A stretch of DNA of 64,000 bases from Sva-07 sp963716095 (lineage in GTDB: Bacteria > Actinomycetota > Acidimicrobiia > Acidimicrobiales > Ilumatobacteraceae). The notes under the pieces are model-generated. The model did not search any database, was not told where the DNA came from, and worked only from the letters and a program-made list of their open reading frames with translations. The DNA lies in assembly GCA_963716095.1 (NCBI GenBank), contig CAVQSV010000010.1, positions 148,133-212,132 on the forward strand, in the 5' to 3' direction. Positions 37,922 through 47,310 of the stretch are shown in pieces. Positions within the stretch are counted from its first letter, which is position 1. Each line of letters opens with the position of its first letter. Both the position numbers and the translations under genes were made by a program.

Positions 37922-40900
37922 ATGGACGTCTCCGTACTCGGATCGGTGAGCGGCATCATGCGGAACGGCGCCGAGGTGGCGCTCGGACCACGTGTGCGAC
38001 GACTGCTTCGCTCGTCTGATCGTCGACCACGACCGTGATGGTGTCGTCGAGTCACGCTTGATCGAAGCCGATGCTGGAACGATGATCCGACCGAACGGAG
38101 CGGAACGCTCGCATTGAAGACCTACGTGTCCCGCGTCCGCGAACGGTCGATCGACCCGGACGGGGGGAGCGCATCGTGCACCGTGACCCGGGATACAGTT
38201 GCTCTCGTTGAACGGCGTGTTCACTCGACAGCGATGCGTTCGAGTCTCGAACTCGACGACGCGACCCAGGCGCTGCAGGGTCGTTGACCCCGAACGGGCG
38301 CTGCGCGTTGCTGGAATCGAGCGCTCGAGTCGCTGGGGAGGAGAGCCCGTACGCAGAGTTCGCCGACGAGGAGTGGGCGATTCCCGAAGTGGTGCGCCTC
38401 GGCGAACGTCACGTCGAAGCGCGCGAGTTGCTGGTCGAAGCGCTCCTGGGCGGTCGGTGACACCGACCGTGCGATCGCATCGGTCAAGTCGCTGGTCAGT
38501 TCGACGAACCCACTGCGCGAGCGTCCACGGGAACTGCTCATGCGGGCGCTGTACGTGTCCGGTCGCCAACCGGAGGCGCTGCGCGAATTCCGTTCGTTCA
38601 GACGCATGCTGGCCGACGACCTCGGGCTCGATCCGTCACCGAGCGCTCACCGAGCTCGAAGGGCGAATCGCCGCCGGTGACAGTGCGGTCGACGGCGTCC
38701 ATCGACCGCTGCGGGGCTACGAGTTGAAAGAGCGCATCGGGAGCGGAGCGTTCGCGGTCGTGCACCGCGCGGTGCAGCCGGGGGTCGGGCGGGACGTGGC
38801 GGTGAAGATCATCCGGACGCCGGTCGCCGACGATCCGGGGTTCATCCGGAGCTTCGAGCACGAGGCTCGGGTCGTTGCCTCGGTCGAGCATCCTCACGTC
38901 GTACCGCTCTACGACTACTGGCGCGAGCCGGGGGTGGCGTGCCTCGTGATGCGTCTGATGCGCGGCGGCAGCGTCGCGGACCGGATTGCGGCACACGGAG
39001 CGATGTCGCTGTCGGCGGTTGCCGACGTGCTCCGCGACATCGGGCCGGCCCTCGAGGCGGCCCATCGCGCCGGGGTGGTGCACCGCGACGTTCGGCCGGC
39101 CAATCTGCTCCTCGACGAAGACGGTGCTTCCTATCTGTCGGACTTCGGGATCGCCCTCGCTGACTCGGCGCCGGTGGGCGAGGTGACGGTCGCCGGCGGC
39201 TACGCATCACCGGAGTTCCTCCGTGGCCAGCCGACCACGGCGGCCACCGACGTGTACGGGCTGGGCGCGACGGTGTACGAGATGGTGACCGGCGTGCCAC
39301 CGTTCGACGACCGCCGCAGCACCGAGCTGAGTTCGTGAGCCGGCAGCTCCACGACGCGCTTCGGCCCGTCGGCGATGTGCACCCCGGGCTCCCCGAGGCG
39401 CTGGATGCGGTGCTCGGCCGAGCGACGGCCAAGTCGGCAGACGATCGGTATCCGACGGTCGGTTCCCTCGTCGCCGATCTGCTCGCGGTGCTCGACCCGG
39501 AACCCGGCCGGGAGCCCGTGCCTCCTGCACGGCGCGTGTCCGGTGACGGTGATCTGAACCCGTACGTCGGTCTTCACGCATTCGGCGAGACCGACGTCGG
39601 CGCGCTTTCACGGTCGTGCCGAACTGGTCGGCGACGTGATCGACCGCCTCGCCGATCTGCCGTTCGTCGCCGTTGTCGGTGCTTCGGGTTCTGGGAAGTC
39701 GTCGGTCGTGCGTGCCGGGGCTGCTCGCTCTGCGTCGCGGGCGCCATCGACGGCTCGGCACTGTGGTTCGTGACGACGATGGTGCCCGGGATCGACCCGA
39801 TCGCATCGACTCGAGGCCTCACTGCTGAGGGTGGCGGTCAACCCGCCGGAGTCGCTCCGAGCGCAGCTGGGCGAGCCCGGTGGCTTGCTCCGAGCGGTAC
39901 GACGAGTACTCCCCGACGACGAGACCGTCCTGCTCGTGGTCGTCGATCAACTCGAGGAGCTGTTCACCCTGACGTCGAGCAGACGATGAACGCGAGCGCT
40001 TCCTCACGGAGCTCGCCGCAGCGATCGAGGCGCCGTCGTCGCCGCTGCGAGTCGTCGGCAACGCTGCGCGCCGACCACTATGACGGCCCGCTGTCGAACG
40101 GTGCCTTCGCCAAGTTGGTGTCGGACGGGACGGTGACCGTGCGACCGCTCGACATCCCGCTGAACTGGAGGAAGCGATCGTGCAGCCCGCCCGGTCGGTC
40201 GATGTCGAGGTCGAGCCGGCACTGGTCGCGACGACGTGGTGACCCGGGGCGCCGTACAGCGATCGATCGCCACCGAGCCCCGCTTGTCTCGGATCATCCG
40301 TGGTCCGTCCAGCGACGAATTCGTCTGGCTGGCCGACAACGGGGCGGTCGCGATCACCTCGTCGCCGGACGGTGAGCTGACCTGGATCGACATCGAGACC
40401 GGCCAGCCGTCGGGTCCGAGGTACGCCACCGATCGATTCGTCGACTACGTCCGCATCTCCGACAACGGTTTGGTCGCGGTCGGCGACGGGCAGGGGGTCG
40501 TGACGGTGCTGCGATCCGATACGTCGGGCGTCGAGGTCGTCGGCGAGTTCGAGGGGTGGGTACAGGACTTCGCCGGGAACTCCCTCGCGCTCGGCACCGA
40601 CGCGAGTGTGGAGTTTCTCGACGTGGTGACCGGGTCGATCACAGCAGAGGTGCCGTGGGACCAACCGGGAAATCTGTGGGTCGAGTTCGCGCCCGGCGGA
40701 GCGACCGCGACGGTGTCGTACACACCACTCGATGCCCGTCTCGACGAAGGCTTTCGAACCGATGTGCTCGACGTCGCCACCGGTGACGTGAGTGCATCGT
40801 TCACGGAGCTGTACGAGGTGACCGCGGCCGGGCTGTCAGCCGACGGCTCGCTCGTCACGGGCTACACCAACGGCGACATCGTCGTCCGCGACCTCACGGC

Positions 40901-42194
40901 GGACGATCCTGCAGCGTCGGCCATCAGGCGCCTGGCGCACCGTCGAGCCGTCACCGCGATCGGGGTCGCCCCCGGTGGCAGATTCAGCAGTGCCGGTGGC
41001 GATCGGACCATACGGTTCTGGACCGATGCTGCCGAGGGCACCGGCGACTCCACCCGAATCCCCGGTCAAGTCGGCGCTCTCGCCGTCGACGACGCGGGGC
41101 GGACCGTCGCCGGTCAGGAGAGCGGCGCCGTCTTCGTCTACGAGGAGGCGTCGCGACGGATCGTGGATTCCCAGATCGACGACACGTCGTTCGGGCTCTG
41201 GCTCGATCGAGGGTCGGCTTACGCGACGGGGTCGACCGACGATCGACTCGACCTGGTCCTGATCGATCTGGAGCAGCCTGATCAACAACGGCTGCTCGGA
41301 CTTCCAGCGGTGCACTCCGAGCAAGGGTTCGGTTGGGTCTTCAGCGGCGACGGGAACCGAGTGCTGACCTGGGACGACAAAGTGGGTCCCGGCCCTGATG
41401 GCACCTTGGCCGTGTTGTCGGTCGACGGCTCGGAAGCGGCCGGCTGGCCCGAGGAGCAGTTCATCGAACCGTTCGAGGTGGAGATCGTCGAGGTCGCCCC
41501 ACGACTGGACCAGACGGGGTCGCGGTTGTTGCTCGTAGTTCGCGACGTCGACCAGACGTGGCGGGCGGCGTGGTTCGACGCCCGCACCGGCGAGCTGCTC
41601 GACGGGCCCAGTGAGGTGCCATCCGGTCTGCCGCTGCCGTTGGATGACGGAAGGGTGATCCAATCCTCCTACCTCTCGCCGATGGCGCTGCTACCGGCAA
41701 ACCTGTCGGGCGAGCCGATCGTGATCGAGGGTCTCGACCGGTTCGAGGCCCAGGATCACCTCCCGGGAACCGATCTGGTGGTCGCCGGACAGGCAGATGG
41801 TGACCTGGTGGTGGTCGACGTGAGGACCGGAGACATCGTCACACTCGACCGGGTGGCGTCGGCGCGTCCGCTCGCCTCGTTCTCGCCCGACGGTTCGATG
41901 ATCGCCGTCGTGTCGGCGGCTGAGGGTGTGCAGCTGTTCGAGACCGCCACCGGCCGCAAGATCGGTGTGCCCATGGTGCCGGCCGGCCAGGCGGCTGGCG
42001 CAAGGCCGGGGATCGAGTGGGCACCCGACGGGAAGGGTGTCTGGATCACCCCATCGGGCGGCCCGGTGCGCTTCGTCGCCGATCTGGAGGGATGGCGCAC
42101 CATCGCCTGCGAGACCGCTGGGCGCGAGCTCACGGCGGAGGAGTGGCGGATGCTGATCTCCGAGACGGAACCGCAGGTTGCTGCCTGCTCGTAG
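37922..42194 (+). pseudogene. BTAD - Ser/Thr kinase - STAND NTPase - WD40 signalling protein, multiply frameshifted
   Basis: Pieces in several frames make one multidomain regulator. 37922-38640: SARP-type winged helix plus BTAD (MDVSVLGSV, ALYVSGRQPEALREFRSFRR, ADDLGLDPSPS). 38640-39340: kinase with IGSGAFAVVHRAV, VAVKII, catalytic loop HRDVRPANLL and DFG (LSDFGIA). 39560-40230: STAND NTPase with NPYVGLHAFGE, Walker A VVGASGSGKSSVVRAGL and Walker B LLVVVDQLEELF. 40236-42194: an uninterrupted WD40-type propeller (GGDRTIRFWTDAAEG). The catalytic-loop Lys is Arg. The ~200-300 residues usually found between NTPase and propeller are absent. The 652-residue propeller frame alone could still be translated. 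Confidence 0.75.
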
Positions 42195-42272
42195 TCGCGG
42201 CGGGCGCACGACGGGTCGTTCTGTTGGAGGGCCGAGGTTCGTGATGGCATCGAGCGCGACAAGCTGGAGACC

Positions 42273-42707
42273 ATGAGGCGTCGAAGTCGCGCAGTGATCA
42301 CGGCGTGTGTCGTCGGTGCGCTCGTCGCTCCGGTGGTCTTCGACCGGGACGGATTCCCGCTGTCGACGTACCCCATGTACTCCAGAACACGAGGCGACGC
42401 CGTCACCCTTGCGACTGCGCAGGCGGTCGATGCCGACGGCACGACCTCGACGCTGACGCTCGCGGTGATCGGCGACAGCGACGATCCGCTCGTCGTGGCC
42501 GGGGAGCTGCGCGATGCGATACGCGCCGGGAACTCCGATCGGCGATGTCTCGAGATCGCCGAGCGCGCTGCGGGATGGGACGGTTTGCCGGGCAGCACCG
42601 TGACGATCGAGGTCGCCACCGAGCGACACGATGTGGTCGCACGGGTCGAGGGCGGCCAGAGCCTGCTCGAGCGGACCGTGCACGCCTCGTGCGAGGTGCC
42701 GTCGTGA
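42273..42707 (+). CDS. Hypothetical membrane-anchored partner of HTTM protein
   Basis: 144 residues. The N-terminal helix (ITACVVGALVAPVVF) is followed by DRDGFPLSTYPMYSRTRGDA, a motif I associate with genes beside HTTM proteins, and then an extracytoplasmic domain ending near Cys residues (RRCLEIAERAAGWD, TVHASCEV). The stop overlaps the HTTM start (GTGA), so the two are coupled and probably form a membrane complex. ATG 42273 is the only reasonable start. No function is established. Confidence 0.7.
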   Translation: MRRRSRAVITACVVGALVAPVVFDRDGFPLSTYPMYSRTRGDAVTLATAQAVDADGTTSTLTLAVIGDSDDPLVVAGELRDAIRAGNSDRRCLEIAERAAGWDGLPGSTVTIEVATERHDVVARVEGGQSLLERTVHASCEVPS

Positions 42708-43657
42708 TCGCTGTGGCGAACGACGAGCCGACCACGACGAGATCGTGGCCGGTGATCGACGCGGTGGCTCCGCCGGAACGGCTGGCGATGCTCCGCATCC
42801 TGACGGGAGCGTTCGCGCTCGTGTACCTGCTCGTGCGGCTGCCCGTCTTTGTCCAGTTGGCCGACCGTCGCAACGGCTTCGACGGCGTCGGGCTGGCAGC
42901 ACTGCTCGATGGTCCCGTGGCCGGCGGGGTGGTCGACCTGGTGATCGCCGTGTCGGTCCTCGCCGGGGCGGGCTTCGTGCTCGGGTGGCGGTACCGGCTG
43001 ACGGGCCCGCTGTTCGCGTTTGGGATGCTTGCGCTCGGGTCGTATCGGGGCTCGTGGGGGCAGCTCCTCCACTTCGAGAACTTGATGGTCCTGTATCTGT
43101 TGCTCGTCGGGCTGGCGCCCGCAGCCGACGTGTGGTCGCTCGACGCTCGCAGACGAACGCAGGCGGACTCCCCGCCGACCGAGGCGTCGACGAGATACGG
43201 CTGGCCGATCGCGTTGGCGTCGCTCGTCTTGGTGGTCACCTACGCGATCGCCGGGGTCGCCAAGCTCCGCTACGGCGGCCTCGACTGGGTGTTCGGCGAC
43301 ACACTGCGCAATCACGTCGCGTACGCCGCGGCACGGCTGGACCTTCTCGGGGGTGCGCCGTCGCCCTTCGCTGAGCTCGGAGTGCGTCTCGAATGGGTGT
43401 GGCCCTTCGCTGCCGCTGCCACGATTGTCGTCGAGCTGGCAGCGCCCCTCGCGCTGCTCGGCGGGCGGATCCGGACCGCGTGGGTGATCGCCACGTGGCT
43501 GATGCACGTGGGGATCCTGGCGTTCATGTTGATCGGATTCCCGATGCCGTTGTTTCTCGTCGCCTTCGCCCCGCTCTACCGGATCGAGCGGCTCTGGACG
43601 CGCCGCCCGTCCTGGGTGCGCCGGTCGTCGTCGACTCAGCCGGCCAGTGCGCGCTGA
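42704..43657 (+). CDS. HTTM domain membrane protein (vitamin K gamma-carboxylase-like)
   Basis: Polytopic membrane protein of 317 residues. It shows the HTTM pattern: PERLAMLRILTGAFALVYLLV, GFVLGWRYRLTGPLFAFGML, SWGQLLHFENLMVLYLLLVG (HTTM histidine), YAIAGVAKLRYGGLDWVFG and WVIATWLMHVGILAFMLIGF. Bacterial HTTM proteins are related to the horizontally spread gamma-glutamyl carboxylase group, but most lack proof of that activity. GTG 42704 overlaps the upstream gene. It converges with the flavodoxin gene, with a 22-base overlap of ends. Confidence 0.85.
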   Translation: MIAVANDEPTTTRSWPVIDAVAPPERLAMLRILTGAFALVYLLVRLPVFVQLADRRNGFDGVGLAALLDGPVAGGVVDLVIAVSVLAGAGFVLGWRYRLTGPLFAFGMLALGSYRGSWGQLLHFENLMVLYLLLVGLAPAADVWSLDARRRTQADSPPTEASTRYGWPIALASLVLVVTYAIAGVAKLRYGGLDWVFGDTLRNHVAYAAARLDLLGGAPSPFAELGVRLEWVWPFAAAATIVVELAAPLALLGGRIRTAWVIATWLMHVGILAFMLIGFPMPLFLVAFAPLYRIERLWTRRPSWVRRSSSTQPASAR

Positions 43658-44178
43658 GCGGCCTCGGCGACGGTTCGACCCCAAGTGGTTGCGCGTTCGG
43701 CCTCGCCCGCTTCGAGGTGGTTCGACTTCTCGACGAAGAAGCTCTCGCCGTCGACGACGAGGTCGAAGCCGTGCGAACGCAGCCGCTTGGTGATGCCCTT
43801 CGATGCCTGTCCGGTCAGCAACGTCGAGCCGTGCACGCGGGTGTCGAACGCAGCCGCGAGTCGGTCGGCGCCGGCGTCGTCGGCGAGCTGTCCGAACCAG
43901 TCGCGCAGGCCGTCGCCGTAGGCGTCGGGGTCGAGGTCGAGGTCGTCGTCCTTCGCTGCCATGTCCTCTGCGCCGGCCCGACTTCGCTGGCTCGACATCC
44001 CGTGGACGTGGGTGGGGCCGCCGATGACGATCAGATCGGCAGCTGCGACGGTCTCGGGCGTTGCGTCGTGCACCGAGACGACCTCGGTGGTGGCAGCGGT
44101 GTCGATCCCTTCGGCGATGTGTTGTGCGACCGCGTGGGTGTTGCCGAACATCGATTCGTAGACGATCAACGCACGCAT
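43636..44178 (-). CDS. Flavodoxin family protein
   Basis: FMN-binding electron carrier or regulatory flavodoxin, 180 residues. The phosphate loop is IVYESMFGNTHAVAQHIAEG at residues 5-24, and the second loop is DLIVIGGPTHVHGMSS. A strong ribosome-binding site GAGGAGG lies 6 bases before ATG 44178. It is divergent from the MOSC gene. Longer than minimal flavodoxins because of a C-terminal extension. Partner unknown. Confidence 0.88.
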   Translation of the reverse strand: MRALIVYESMFGNTHAVAQHIAEGIDTAATTEVVSVHDATPETVAAADLIVIGGPTHVHGMSSQRSRAGAEDMAAKDDDLDLDPDAYGDGLRDWFGQLADDAGADRLAAAFDTRVHGSTLLTGQASKGITKRLRSHGFDLVVDGESFFVEKSNHLEAGEAERATTWGRTVAEAAQRALAG

Positions 44179-44324
44179 GGCAGCCTCCTCCCGCCCGGGC
44201 CTTCCGAGCTCTCACGTCGATCATCTCGCTGCGGACCCACCCAGCACACGGGTCCTTGGTCAGTGTCTGGCCCGAGTTCCGAGAGTCGGACGGTCGGGTC
44301 GACGTGGTCGGTCATACTGGACTG

Positions 44325-44867
44325 ATGCCGGCCACGACGGATCAACTCGATTCCGCTATCGATCACATCGCGCGGGCACCGTCGAGCGTCGGCCGCGTCG
44401 AACTGGTCGTCGCCCGACCTTCCACGGGTGAGCGGATCGTGCTCGACGACGCGAAACTGGAGCCTGGGGTCGGCCTCGTCGGGGACAACTACGTGGAGCG
44501 AGGCAGCTCGAAGCCTGGTGGTGGTCCGGCCGACCCGCTGGGTGAGTTGAACCTGATGTCAGCCCGGGCGCTCGAGGCCGTCGCCGGGCCGGACCGCTCC
44601 AACTGGCCGCCCGCAGGCGATCAGCTGATCGTCGATTTCGACCTCGCGGAGGCCAACTGCCCGGCAGGCACCCGGCTCACGGTCGGCGGAGCCCTGATCG
44701 AAGTGACGACGAAGCCGCACAACGGCTGTGCCAAGTTCGCCGACCGCTACGGCATCGACGCCGCACGCTGGATCAACTCCCGCAAGGACCTCCGTCTCCG
44801 CGGGATCTGTGCAGTGGTCGTCGAGTCCGGCACCGTCCGCCCCGGCGACTCGATCAGCTTGGCCTGA
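44325..44867 (+). CDS. MOSC domain protein
   Basis: 180-residue MOSC-fold protein, a family linked to molybdenum-cofactor sulfur transfer and N-hydroxylated substrate reduction. Motifs include the conserved cysteine segment TTKPHNGCAKFADRYGIDA and the C-terminal LRGICAVVVESGTVRPGDSI. The N-terminus (SVGRVELVVARPSTGERIVL) resembles stand-alone sulfurase-type MOSC proteins. ATG 44325 is preceded by CATACT near -10. No molybdoenzyme gene is in the window. Confidence 0.88.
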   Translation: MPATTDQLDSAIDHIARAPSSVGRVELVVARPSTGERIVLDDAKLEPGVGLVGDNYVERGSSKPGGGPADPLGELNLMSARALEAVAGPDRSNWPPAGDQLIVDFDLAEANCPAGTRLTVGGALIEVTTKPHNGCAKFADRYGIDAARWINSRKDLRLRGICAVVVESGTVRPGDSISLA

Positions 44868-44884
44868 CGGTCTGCCGGAGCATC

Positions 44885-45737
44885 TCAGCCGTTCGCGACC
44901 ACGAACTCGCGTAGCAGTCGCATTGCCCGTTCCGGCTCGTCACGGAACACCCCGTGCCCGCTGTTGGCGAACCGCTCGAACTGGACGAGTTCGGTCGGGA
45001 GCGCAGCGACGATCTCCTCCGAACCGGAGATCGGGGTCACCGGGTCGTGTTCGCCGCCGAGCACCAGCACCGGGCATCTGGCGGCTGCGAGGTCGTCGGC
45101 GAAGTCGAACGTCCGGTTCTCGCCGTCGTTCCAATGCGCGAACAGCTCCGTGTTGCGAACGGGCTCGATCGCAGTGAACAGGTTCCCGGGTTGCTGGGTG
45201 TAGAGCGGGCCACACACCTCGAGGTATCGATCCCGGTTGTCGGCATTCGGGTTGGTCCAGAATGCGGCGGCGACCTCGGCGACCTCGTCGCCGCCGAGGC
45301 GGCGGAAGGCCTCGACCGATGCCTCCGTGCTCCAGCGGCGAAGCGTCGAGCCCAGCACCACGCCTGCCGCATGGTCGGGGTGGCGGCTCAGGTAGCGCTG
45401 GGCGACGAAGCCGCCGAAGGAGTTGCCGAGCACGATCGGCTTCTCGATCCCCAATGCGTCGCACAACCGCACGACGTCGTCCGCCCACGTGTCGAGGTTC
45501 CATTCGTCGGGTGCTTCGCCGGTCGCTGCGCCCGTTGCCGCGGTGGTCGTACATCACGACCTGCGCGACGTCGCGCATCTCGTGCATGCCCAGCTTGTAC
45601 GAGCCGTGGTCGAGGCCCGGCCCGCCGTGGAGGAGCAGGAGGGTCGGTCGCTGCACCATCTGGCCGTCGACTGGCACCATGCCGAGCCCGTCGACGTCGA
45701 CGTACAGCCTGACCCCATCGCCGATGTCGATCCGCAT
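44885..45737 (-). CDS. Proline iminopeptidase-like alpha/beta hydrolase (frameshifted)
   Basis: Serine peptidase of the S33 type, about 284 residues. ATG 45737 begins MRIDIGDGVRLYVDVDGLG. The oxyanion motif is LLLLHGGPGLDHGSY, followed by VMYDHRGNGRSD. The frame changes near 45540 and continues EWNLDTWADDVVRLCDALGI, nucleophile GNSFGG, acid GGEHDPVTP and histidine NSGHGVF. Span 853 bases, one over a multiple of three. HGGPG plus the full triad favours aminopeptidase or epoxide-hydrolase-like activity. Confidence 0.8.
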
Positions 45738-45842
45738 GATGCCCCCCTCGTGTCGCCGTCGACCGTACCGCAACCTGGACGGCACAGATCCGGGTCGGCT
45801 TCGGCGGAGTGGACGCCGGCGCAATCGGGTAGCACTGAGGTG

Positions 45843-47171
45843 ATGACTTCGCGATCGATCATGTGGTTCCGGCGAGATCTGCGCCTGGCCGACAACCCGG
45901 CGCTCCTGGCTGCAGCGGCTGACGGTGCCGAGGTGATCCCGGTGTTCGTCGTCGACCCGACGTTCGCTGCATCGGGAGCGCCCCGTCTCGCCGCACTCCA
46001 CGATGCCCTGTCGTCGCTCGACAGTTCCCTGCGCGACACCGTCGGCGTCGGGCTCGTCATCCGCCATGGCGAGCCGGCCGAGGCGGTCCCTGCCCTCGCC
46101 GCCGAGCTCGCGGCCGACACCGTCTTCGTCGCCCGCGACTACGCCCCGTACGGTCGAGGCCGCGACACCGCCGTCAAGAACGCGCTCGCCGAGTCCGGCC
46201 GGCACCTGAAGGGCGTCGGCTCTCCGTATGCGGTCGCGCCCGGTGGTGTGCGCAAGGACGACGGCGATCCCTACGCGGTGTTCACGCCGTTCTCGAAGCG
46301 GTGGCGCAAGGCCGGCTGGGAACGACCGTACGACCCGCCTGGCGGTGAGACCCGATGGCTCGGGGCCGGGACCGGTGGCGCTGCTGTTGTCTCCGATGGG
46401 ATGTTCGATCGGCCCGAACCCGGCTGCGAGGTGCCTTCGATGGGGGAGGAGGCGGCACTCGACCGTTGGCGGAGCTTCCTCCACGATGGCGTCGACTCCT
46501 ACGACGACCGCCGCGACCGGCCCGCCGTGGCCGGCACCAGCCAGCTGTCGCCGGCGCTGAAATGGGGCACGATCCACCCGAGGCAGCTCCTGGCCGATCT
46601 CGACGCATCGGGTGCCGGCGCAGCGGGTCACACGGTGTTCTCCAGCGAGCTCGCCTGGCGTGACTTCTACGCCGACGTGTTGTTCCAACAGCCCAGGACC
46701 GCATGGGAGAACCTCAACTCGAAGTACGACGACATGCCGGTCGACACCGACAGTGACGCTCGGAAGCGATTCGACCGTTGGACGGCGGGCGAGACCGGTT
46801 TCGGCATCGTCGACGCGGGCATGCGTCAGCTCGCCGCCACCGGGTGGATGCACAACCGGGTGCGGATGATCGTTGCCAGCTTCCTGGTCAAGGATCTTCA
46901 CCTGCCGTGGCAGTGGGGTGCGCGCTGGTTCATGCAGCACCTGGTCGACGGCGACCTCGCATCGAACAACCACGGCTGGCAGTGGGCGGCGGGCACCGGC
47001 ACCGACGCAGCTCCGTACTTCCGGGTGTTCAACCCGACGTTGCAGCAGGAGCGCTACGACCCCGACGGCGAGTACGTCGCGCGCTGGGTTCCGAATCCGG
47101 TGGAACCGATGCTCGATCACAAGACGGAACGCAACGAAGCCCTCCGCCGCCTCAAGTCGCTCACGTCGTAG
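45843..47171 (+). CDS. phr: Deoxyribodipyrimidine photolyase (FAD, class I)
   Basis: Light-driven cyclobutane-pyrimidine-dimer repair enzyme, 442 residues. The N-terminal antenna domain opens SIMWFRRDLRLADNPALLA. The FAD-binding helical domain shows SSELAWRDFYADVLFQQP, GWMHNRVRMIVASFLVKDLH and DLASNNHGWQWAAGTGTDA, and ends AAPYFRVFNPTLQQERYDP. All signature residues of CPD photolyases are in place. ATG 45843 fits the consensus; the frame is open upstream into the divergent gene. A run of inverted repeats follows the stop. Confidence 0.93.
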   Translation: MTSRSIMWFRRDLRLADNPALLAAAADGAEVIPVFVVDPTFAASGAPRLAALHDALSSLDSSLRDTVGVGLVIRHGEPAEAVPALAAELAADTVFVARDYAPYGRGRDTAVKNALAESGRHLKGVGSPYAVAPGGVRKDDGDPYAVFTPFSKRWRKAGWERPYDPPGGETRWLGAGTGGAAVVSDGMFDRPEPGCEVPSMGEEAALDRWRSFLHDGVDSYDDRRDRPAVAGTSQLSPALKWGTIHPRQLLADLDASGAGAAGHTVFSSELAWRDFYADVLFQQPRTAWENLNSKYDDMPVDTDSDARKRFDRWTAGETGFGIVDAGMRQLAATGWMHNRVRMIVASFLVKDLHLPWQWGARWFMQHLVDGDLASNNHGWQWAAGTGTDAAPYFRVFNPTLQQERYDPDGEYVARWVPNPVEPMLDHKTERNEALRRLKSLTS

Positions 47172-47179
47172 TTCCGTGC

Positions 47180-47251
47180 GGTTCCCCGTGCCCAGGGCAC
47201 GGGGAACCGCTGCTCTCGTCGTGGTTCCCGGTGCCCAGGGCAGGGGGAACC
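47180..47251. terminator. Two consecutive GGTTCCC hairpins after photolyase
   Basis: The first (47180-47208) has 14-base perfect arms, ggttccccgtgccc and gggcacggggaacc, around a single base. The second (47223-47251) is an imperfect copy of the same sequence, and a third half-site cagggggaacc follows at 47254-47264. They separate photolyase from hrcA. Confidence 0.65.
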
Positions 47252-47283
47252 GACAGGGGGAACCGGGTGCGGTGAACGGGCGG

Positions 47284-47310
47284 TTGGCAGTCGGTAGGCT
47301 GGAGTGCCAG
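47284..47310 (+). promoter_or_regulatory. CIRCE-like operator overlapping the hrcA promoter
   Basis: TTGGCAGTC - 9 bases - GAGTGCCAG matches the CIRCE consensus TTAGCACTC-N9-GAGTGCTAA with two changes in each arm and the exact 9-base spacer. The spacer holds a TAGGCT -10 box (47295-47300). The right arm ends at the base before the hrcA ATG. HrcA binding would therefore repress its own heat-shock operon. Confidence 0.6.

Noticed and set aside
41756..44224. 822-codon minus-strand frame
   Set aside because: Antisense to the WD40 propeller and HTTM genes, and overlapping the flavodoxin gene in the wrong frame; composition is shadow-like.
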